64,000 nt of DNA from assembly GCA_951799405.1 (NCBI GenBank), contig OX637332.1, positions 16,001,001-16,065,000 on the forward strand, read 5' to 3'. The DNA comes from Agapetus fuscipes. Lineage: Eukaryota; Arthropoda; Insecta; Trichoptera; Glossosomatidae. Every line of letters begins with the position of its first letter. Position 1 is the first letter of the stretch. The position numbers were made by a program, and so were the translations under genes. Below the pieces are notes generated by a model. That model was not told the origin of the DNA. It was given only the letters and a program-made list of their open reading frames with translations, and did not search any database. Shown here piece after piece: positions 57,467 through 64,000 of the stretch.

Positions 57467-57590
57467 AGCTACACATATATTGTAACTTCTTGCCGCGTTA
57501 TCCCCGAAGGAGGTCGCATGTGGCGAGTTTATTTTTACAGGTAAGGGGGCCGGCCTTACGCCAACCACTTCAGATGAAGTGGGGGGTGTT
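57467..57590 (-). repeat. tRNA-derived SINE, partial
   Basis: Body only, GCTACACATATATTGTAACT to CCAACCACTTCAG on the plus strand. Confidence 0.65.
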
Positions 57591-57632
57591 TGTATATAAT
57601 TTGCAAAAGCAAACATTTTGCAAAGTTTGTCA

Positions 57633-57681
57633 TAACAAGCTTGCATGAACTTTGTTATGACAAAGTTCCTGCAAGCTTGTT
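57633..57681. repeat. 22-bp inverted repeat
   Basis: AACAAGCTTGCATGAACTTT-GT and its reverse complement (one mismatch) flank the loop TATG. The surrounding region has further CAAGCTTG and ACAAAGTT repeats. Confidence 0.65.
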
Positions 57682-58744
57682 GCTGGGAAACTAGAAAGTT
57701 TGATTCAAACTGATGTGTATATACTTGCCATGGTGAACTTACAGCAAGCCTTCACTTTTGACACATCAAACTTGTTGCAAGTCAGATTCAAGTTTAAAAT
57801 GCTATCTGGGAAGGAAACGATGTGCGGAAGTTTTAAGATGAGGACAAATCCTTTAAAATTTTAAGAAAATTAAGAATGGCCCTAATAAGGACCTTTGTAT
57901 TAAAGAAGGATCAGAACCACGTGTAACTTTTGAAAAGAAATAAAAGTGTACCTGAGAAGGACCTTTGTATTGTGTTATAATGCCCGCCAAGGAAATCTAA
58001 TTTAGAGCATCCGTGTCGAAAACCTTCCGATTTTATGTGTACTATTTTTTAATTTATTTAGGTACATTAAAAAAATGCCTATATTTATATTAGTGGGAAG
58101 TGCAGGTGATTATTACGCTCAGTCTGTTCTAAGCCAATACCTATTTTAACCATAAACGGTTGAATGTTTACCTGTCACTTTATGTACTTAACTCAACAAC
58201 CTTTAAGCACACGTATCCCATCGGAGTTTCGGTTGTCAAATCGGTCAAATCGTTATAATTATTTTAACATTTCGGGAACAGTGAATTATTTAGGTAAGAA
58301 ATTTGAGCTAGTTTTATTGTTTAAAAAACCGATATATAGTACTGACAGAGATGCTTTTTTCAAACAAAGTTTTAGGATAATCTTGAGTAATTAAAAATGT
58401 GTACTTATGAATATTAAGTTGGTTTCTTTCCATTTCGTTTATTTTATAACCTTGATTCAATTAAAATCAAAATATTGTGAAATTTCATTCGCGTTTACAC
58501 CCATTTATGTTTAAAATTTTTCATAATTTTATTTCTGGTTTTGCAGTCATCAGTTTTCCACACAGTAACACATTTCTAACCTTGGTAGATTTTCAGATAC
58601 AATTATCATGATAGGTGTTTTCCATATTGAAGGTTGCTATTAGGTATAAACAAGTGATTATTCTGTTAGCCGAGAACTTTTTAAATCCTCTTATTAAGGA
58701 ATTATTGATAGATTAAATTAAATCTCAGTATTGAGGTTTCTAAT
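57682..58744. other. Non-coding stretch
   Basis: Nothing recognised. Confidence 0.35.
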
Positions 58745-59655
58745 GTAGTGTAATAAGAACTATGAATTTAGAATAAATGGAATGAACGTTGATGTGGTAA
58801 ATGAGTTTGTATACTTGGGAAGTAAGTTTGAAAAAGATGGAATAATGACAGCCGACAGGTGAACTTGAAAAAAGAATAATGAAGGGCAGGTGTGTACTGG
58901 GTGCCACAGCTTGTAACGCCAAAAATCAAAACATATCTAAAAATGCTCGATTGGCGGTACACGGTGGCATGCTTATACCCACCTTGATGTATGGAAGTGA
59001 AGCCTGGACGGTGAATGAAAGTGAAATTAGTAAGGTCCATACTGTTGAAATGGACTTTCTAAGAAATATGAATAATGATAAAAGACTGACGAAGAAAGTA
59101 TATGTTGCAAGAATATATGGATGGCGTGGTAGAGGAAGACTGAGAAAGGTATGGATGGATCAAATATCCGAAATTGCGGATGAATGGAATATCCAGAGTC
59201 ATAATAAAAGGAGAGCTTGTATGAAGAAGGTTATGACTTTGGAGGAAATGAAAGAATTATGTAAGGACAGAAAAAAACAGCGGTTGATCTGTAATGTTGG
59301 CGGCTAGGGTTTATTAAATTGGAATTTGTGTTCTGTTTTAGTTTTGATGTCCTTACGTGTTATTATTTATTGATTTAAAAAATGTAATTTGTCGTGTAGG
59401 TATGTTCCTTGACTTATAGGTTGGTATGCGGCTGACCACCCATGCTGTAAAAATGGTTTACTTTGCCAATGTCACCCCTGTTTCAGGGAAGGACGGCAAG
59501 AGTTGCAGGGTGTATGTCCATTTGAGATTTTGTTTATATGTTGTAGGTTCACATGCGGAATGTGCAAGCGCGAACTTGTATGTGTCTGCTTGTGAGAATG
59601 TATATAATGTGAATCTCCAACGTAACATATCTTTGCAACTTAGATTAGATTAGAA
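58745..59655 (+). mobile_element. 5'-truncated non-LTR retrotransposon
   Basis: Plus-strand relative of the 28499-30724 element: C-terminal coding part (58750-59307), GGCGGCTAGGG 3' UTR, then the dispersed tail from CCTTGACTTATAGGTTGG to a TTAGATTAGATT end. AATGTA occurs on both sides (near 58742 and 59656) and may be the target duplication. Confidence 0.8.
58750..59307 (+). pseudogene. Non-LTR C-terminal coding fragment
   Basis: YEFRINGMNVDVVNEFVYLG, then after a frameshift near 58855 IMKGRCVLGATACNAKNQNI, TLMYGSEAWTVNESEISKVH and WRGRGRLRKVWMDQISEIAD. Compared with the 29-kb copy, roughly 45 codons including the LRWFGH segment are deleted at FLRNM. No RT active site is included. Confidence 0.75.
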
Positions 59656-59784
59656 TGTATGTTTCATAGCTATTTTGCAAGGTAGGTACTAGTTTCCATG
59701 GGCCATAATCCATGAAAATATAAACAGAATCACTGTTTGCCGTGTTTTTTTTATAATTTGCATGACTTTTTATTTTTATTTCTT

Positions 59785-60035
59785 GATTTATAGGTTGGTA
59801 TGAGGCTGACCGTACATACTGTAAAAAAATGGTTCACTTTGCCAATGTCACCCCTGTGTCAGGCAAGGTCGGCAAAAGTTGTAGGGTTTATGTTCATTTG
59901 AGGTTTGGATTTTATTTGTAAGCACACATACAGCATTTGTAAGCTCGAACTACACATGTTTGGTTATGGGGATGCATTTGATATGAGCTTTAAATGTTAA
60001 TATATCTTAACAACTTAGATTATAGAGATTATAGA
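59785..60035 (+). repeat. Non-LTR retrotransposon 3' tail
   Basis: Tail starting TTGATTTATAGGTTGGTATG, ending about 40 bp before the acceptor of the 60074 exon. Confidence 0.75.
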
Positions 60036-60073
60036 CTTGCAGTATCCCCGTTTTTATTATAATTTATTTTCAG

Positions 60074-60206
60074 ACTAGAAATGAAGATCGCTGTGTTCTT
60101 GGGCATATTGGCGTGCCTAGCACATATGATCACTGCACCACCAGTGACCCAAAAAAAACCTGGAGACCAAAATGTTGAAGGTGACAGTGAAGTCAAAGAT
60201 CATTTG
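60074..60206 (+). CDS. Signal-peptide exon of a secreted-protein gene
   Basis: Acceptor TTATTTTCAG, seven untranslated bases, then ATG at 60081 and 42 codons to the donor GTAAGA in phase 0. The peptide begins MKIAVFLGILACLAHMITA, a clean signal sequence with a likely cut before PPVTQKKPGDQN, and continues acidic to VKDHL. The acceptor implies a non-coding first exon upstream, possibly in the 4 kb shared with the divergent PLXDC gene. The start is reminiscent of insect nucleobindin precursors, but this exon is too short and variable to decide. The next exon lies beyond the gypsy element and outside the window. Confidence 0.7.
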
Positions 60207-60366
60207 GTAAGATCACAAATATGCAAATTAAAACCGAAATACACATTTGTCATCAATATTCTCTTCTTAAATCAGAAAAAATGATAAGCGTAAGCTCATA
60301 TAAAAACAACATTGTTGTGGGATTTTTCTGATATTAGACTTCATCTATGAGACATATTTTTGATAT

Positions 60367-60842
60367 TGTTATGTAAATATAAATATTGAAATAAGTATGG
60401 GTAGTTATAGTTATAAGAGTCCTCATAGGTATAGGTAGGTAGGATCGATAATTGTGTATAAGTGTAGAATTCTCTAGGCTAAGTAGGTACTTGTTATAAT
60501 TATAGGAATTCTGTATTACATTTGTAGGTAGGATTTTGGTTGTATCTCTAGGTAGTACGTGAAGCGTCGAGAAGTAATAATTACTCTGGAACCGTCTAGC
60601 AACTTTGGTTCTAGATCATACTGCTCTACAGAGTATAAAGGTGCGAATGGCCTGCAGAGCGGGCCAGTATCATAGCGACTAACAAACACATCGAAGCCAT
60701 CTGATCAGTGAACCGAAACCAAGTAGAATAATCGAGAAAGTAGTGTGAAAATAAATATTGTAACAGTGTAAAATAAATAAGTTTTAAAGGAGACCTGTGT
60801 ATTTTTAATTTGGAAAGACAATTGAACCCTAATTTCGTAACA
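60367..60842 (+). repeat. 5' LTR of gypsy element
   Basis: Begins TGTTATGTAAATATAAA and ends ATTTCGTAACA, so its tips form TGTTA...TAACA. The start was fixed by comparison with the solo LTR at 45265-45635. A TATA box (GTATAAAGG) is at about 60633-60641 and an AATAAATAAG poly(A) signal near 60773. Confidence 0.75.
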
Positions 60843-60844
60843 AT

Positions 60845-60860
60845 TGGCGTCAGGTGCGGA
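60845..60860 (+). other. Likely primer-binding site
   Basis: TGGCGTCAGGTGCGG starts two bases after the LTR. TGG complements the CCA of a tRNA 3' end. The tRNA was not identified. Confidence 0.5.
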
Positions 60861-61495
60861 ATTGTCAAGAAAAATTAAGATCTTCTGTCTAAAAATAAAT
60901 AAAATAAATTAAATAGTGTTAAAATGAACTTTAGTCAAATCGAACTTTGTGTGAACTGACTTTTGTGAAAACAAGTGTTTAAATAAATTTTTGTTAAAAG
61001 AAAAGACGCAAAAAGCAAGTTCAAAAAAAATTCTGGAACATCCTAAAACATAATGACTATTTTACCGCATTGAGAAAGTCATCAAATTGGACCATAGTTT
61101 TTTTTTATTATTGTGTGTGATTAAAAAAAAAAAAAAAAAAAAAAAATAAAAATCTTGAAAAATATTACAAAAGAACGTTCCAGATTCATCGAGAAAAAGT
61201 TTTTGAATAGCTGTCCTTCGTTTACAAGTGTGCGAATGTACATTAAGTACCTACCTGTGTGTTTGAAAGACTTGAGACGAAATAAATGATTATGTACTAT
61301 CAGACATTATTATGTTAAAAATATTGGTGAATTAAAAATAAATATTAAAAGACAGTACCTACCAATCAGTGTAATCAGAAAAAAAATATTATTTTTGCTA
61401 AAGTACGTATTCAAAACAGCTATATATATAAAACTCAAAACTTGTATTAAATAAATTTGAAAATATTTTTGTTTTGACGTAAATTTTGAAAAAAA
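60861..61495 (+). other. gypsy 5' leader
   Basis: AT-rich untranslated leader with a poly-A tract at about 61123-61146. No upstream coding found. Confidence 0.5.
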
Positions 61496-62833
61496 ATGGC
61501 AACTAAAGTGAACGTCAAGGACCTCAAAGTCACTGAGCTTAAAAATGAGCTTCTGGAGAGGGACCTGGAGACCTCAGGAGGAAAGGCAGCCTTACAAGCA
61601 CGCCTCATAGAGGCCTTGGAACAATCAGGCGAAGACCCGGCATATTTTGTCATGGCGTCTGGAGGGGACCGCGCCTTGGACGAGCTAAATATCAGCATCA
61701 CAAAGTCCATGAAGGAGGAGCTAACCAGCAACCTGACAGGACTGAAGACTGAGATGGCTGACAATTCCAAGACCCTGAGGGAAGACCTGAAGGCGGAGAT
61801 GGCTGACAACGCCAAGACCCTGAAGGAGGACCTGGCAACCATGGAGGAGAAGATGACCAGCAACCTGACCGGGCTAGAGGAGAAGATGACTGGGCTGGAG
61901 GAGAAGATGACCAGCAACCTGACCGGGCTGGAGAAGAAAGTGGCAGAAAGCTCGCGAGCGATGTCAGAGATTGAGGCCCGTGTGGCAAGCCTGGAGGACC
62001 GTCTGCGTGCCGAGCTGGCTGACAAGTGCCAGATGGAGTCCACCAGAATCTCCCCCAAAGGCGGCCTTCACGACGAGACCGACCAGGGATGCTCAACTCC
62101 AACCAGGGTCACAAGAGGGGATGATGACCCTTCCCTAGCCAAGCACAACCTCCCAACCTTCGACGGGAAGACGTCGTGGGAGGAATACTTGACCCTCTTT
62201 GAGACGGCTGCCATGATGGGAGCCTGGAGCCAGCAGAAGAAGGCTTCGGTTCTCAGCCTGTCGCTCCGAGGAGACGCTCTCAGGGTTCTGCAGGCCATAC
62301 CCTTGGACAACCGTGGTGACTTTGGGCAGCTGAAGCAGCGCTTGGATATGCGCTATGGCCACAAGTGCCTGGAGCAGCTGTACAAGTCGCAGCTGAACAC
62401 AAGGGTGCAGAAGCCCAACGAGAGCCTCCAGGAGTTTGAAATGGACATCGCCCGCCTGGTACGAGACGCTTACCCGACAGCCTCCGACGACATCTGTGAG
62501 AGCTTGGCAGTGGACAAGTTCCTAAATGGATTGCGGGAATGGGAGACGCAACAAGCCGTAAAACTGGCCCATCCCAAGGCTTTGAACGAGGCGCTCAGCC
62601 AAGCTCTCGAGTTTGAGGCTGTCAAACAGTCCATCAGGGGCCACGCCAGGGTTCGTGCAGTCGAGGCAGAGGAGGTCAAGCTACCTACAACCGAGGAGCT
62701 AATTGAAAAAGTGCTGGAACGTCTGAGACCTCGAAGACGAGACCCACGCTGCTGGAACTGCGGACAGCTGGGCCACCTTAGCACCAAGTGTCCCAAGCCT
62801 CAGAAACCCAGAAAACAGGCTGCGGAAAACTAG
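61496..62833 (+). CDS. gypsy Gag with SAP domain, 445 aa
   Basis: Intact Gag. Residues about 5-40 ([20 protein letters not shown] then [14 protein letters not shown]) form a SAP-type helix-extension-helix motif, known for binding DNA or RNA. Residues about 65-175 are a coiled coil with repeats of the type [13 protein letters not shown]. About 215-400 is the capsid region ([46 protein letters not shown]). A CCHC zinc knuckle, C419-X2-C422-X4-H427-X4-C432, lies near the end, followed by a basic tail. The start is the first ATG after the leader (AAAATGGCA context). Pol follows in the -1 frame. Confidence 0.9.
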   Translation: MATKVNVKDLKVTELKNELLERDLETSGGKAALQARLIEALEQSGEDPAYFVMASGGDRALDELNISITKSMKEELTSNLTGLKTEMADNSKTLREDLKAEMADNAKTLKEDLATMEEKMTSNLTGLEEKMTGLEEKMTSNLTGLEKKVAESSRAMSEIEARVASLEDRLRAELADKCQMESTRISPKGGLHDETDQGCSTPTRVTRGDDDPSLAKHNLPTFDGKTSWEEYLTLFETAAMMGAWSQQKKASVLSLSLRGDALRVLQAIPLDNRGDFGQLKQRLDMRYGHKCLEQLYKSQLNTRVQKPNESLQEFEMDIARLVRDAYPTASDDICESLAVDKFLNGLREWETQQAVKLAHPKALNEALSQALEFEAVKQSIRGHARVRAVEAEEVKLPTTEELIEKVLERLRPRRRDPRCWNCGQLGHLSTKCPKPQKPRKQAAEN

Positions 62834-64000
62834 AAAGGGTTAATGGGAAGGGGCAACCGTTGACCCACGCTGGAGAGGCCCTGAAATCTGCTGCTACTGT
62901 CGCAACCGTGAGAGGAAAAGCCAGCAGCATTTTTATCAATGGCATAATAGATGGAGTAACTCGTGAACTACTGGTGGACACGGGAGCAACCAGGACAATT
63001 CTGAGACGCGACATAGTGGCACGAGGTAAGCAGATTGCACCAACAAAGTGGTCTCTGCACACCGCCACGGGAGAGTCAGCACAGGTGTATGGGGAGACGA
63101 TTGCCACCTTCCAAATTGGCAGCACCACTTTTGATCATCGGACGTTGGTGGCCAACATTGAAGAAGACGTTATATTGGGAATGGACATACTGGACAGATT
63201 TGGGTGCAGTTTAAATTTAAAGAAAGGGTCCATTAAAATTGGAAATGAAGAAGTCATCCTGCAAAGACGGAAAGAACTGGCTGCACGTGTTATCCTAGCC
63301 AAGAATACCGAAGTGAAGGGGCGATCCGAGATGATAGTGAGTGCCCGCCTGGATTCCGGTAGTACAAATGACCAAATCTGTATGATAGAACCGGAGAACA
63401 TGGACAATGTTAACAAAGGAGTCATGGTGGCAAGAACAGTGATTCGCGCAAAGGAGACCATTCCTGTCAAGATCATGAATGTGAACAGCTACCCAGTTAA
63501 AATGAATGAAGGTTTTGTTTTGGGCAGATGTGAGAGGATAACTTCCATTGTGCAACAGATGACAAACATGTCATGCGAAGGAAACAAATTGTCAACACAA
63601 TTGGAAGCCCTGGTCCACGACGCTTCCCAAGGTCTAACCGAGGAAAACAAACGGAGAGTGAGGAGTTTGATCTGCCGCTACCAGAACATTTTCGAGGACT
63701 CTAATGGCCGTCTGGGAAGAACCAAGGTAGTGCGACATAGCATAGACACCGGAGAAGCGAGACCAATAAAACAGGCTCCAAGAAGACTACCCTTTGCAAA
63801 GCGGGAAGAAGCTGACAAGATCATCAAAGACATGAGCAAGGATGGCATCATAGAACCATCAAGTAGCCCTTGGACATCCCCGGTGGTACTGGTGAAAAAG
63901 AAGGATGGTACCACGAGATTTTGTGTGGACTACAGACTGCTCAACGATGTTACGAAAAAGGATAGTTACCCTCTGCCAAGGATTGACGACACCTTGGACA
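62824..64000 (+). CDS. gypsy Pol, N-terminal part (protease and RT start)
   Basis: Open in the -1 frame relative to gag from before the gag stop to the window edge. The aspartic protease is seen in [20 protein letters not shown] and [17 protein letters not shown] starts near [20 protein letters not shown], with [20 protein letters not shown] close to the edge. Gag-Pol is probably made by -1 frameshifting in the A-rich overlap (GCG GAA AAC TAG). The RT catalytic box, RNase H and integrase lie outside the window. Confidence 0.88.

Larger units (their letters stand above)
60367..64000 (+). mobile_element. Ty3/gypsy retrotransposon, 5' half
   Basis: A 5' LTR (60367-60842), primer-binding region, 650-bp leader, intact gag and an open pol up to the window end. 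It lies about 160 bp into the intron after the signal-peptide exon, in the same orientation. Both frames are undamaged, so the copy may be young. The 3' LTR is outside the window. Confidence 0.88.

Noticed and set aside
60367..64000. Endogenous retrovirus with envelope gene
   Set aside because: Only gag and the start of pol are in the window; no envelope sequence can be seen, so no such claim is made.

Overview
The window is AT-rich, repeat-dense nuclear DNA of an animal, most likely an insect and plausibly a moth or butterfly. Introns are GT-AG, transposon debris dominates, and there is no operon structure. The lepidopteran assignment is an inference from the mix of mariner, Helitron, TTAA-type, SINE and DIRS elements; no single sequence proves it. 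There is one 200-N assembly gap (594-793). HOST GENES: The main gene is a plexin-domain-containing membrane protein (PLXDC/TEM7 type) on the minus strand, from its ATG at 56008 down to at least 23910. Eleven exons join in perfect phase into 525 codons: signal peptide, extracellular domain, PSI cysteine cluster, one transmembrane helix and a short tail. The last exon is uncertain (candidate 23605-23655). A divergent plus-strand gene starts with a signal-peptide exon at 60074-60206 and continues outside the window. The last exon of a third gene (plus strand) lies at 11428-11557. REGION BY REGION: 1-6055, two tail-to-tail DIRS-type tyrosine-recombinase retrotransposons, the second carrying three internal tandem expansions and a MITE. 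6-15 kb, composite repeat A, a GC-rich island, the orphan last exon, non-LTR retrotransposon tails and an inverted 15-bp minisatellite. 15.8-23.4 kb, a dead mariner and several MITEs. 24-40 kb is a single 16-kb PLXDC intron holding an internally deleted LTR element with a gag-integrase fusion, a non-LTR element, composite repeat B, tRNA- and 5S-derived SINEs and a nearly full-length DIRS copy. 42-48 kb, introns with a piggyBac-like relic, a hAT element, a TTAA MITE, a solo LTR and a Helitron. 50-56 kb, most PLXDC exons. 56-64 kb, the PLXDC 5' flank, non-LTR fragments, the divergent signal-peptide exon and the 5' half of a Ty3/gypsy element (LTR, SAP-domain Gag, protease, start of RT) running off the right edge. 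HOW THE PARTS RELATE: The abundant ~250-bp dispersed repeat in the window is the 3' end of one non-LTR retrotransposon family. Two copies (28499-30724 and 58745-59655) connect it to reverse-transcriptase coding sequence, and two insertions have visible target-site duplications. The window is therefore best read as a few host genes whose introns and flanks have been filled by layered insertions, many with readable boundaries and relative order.
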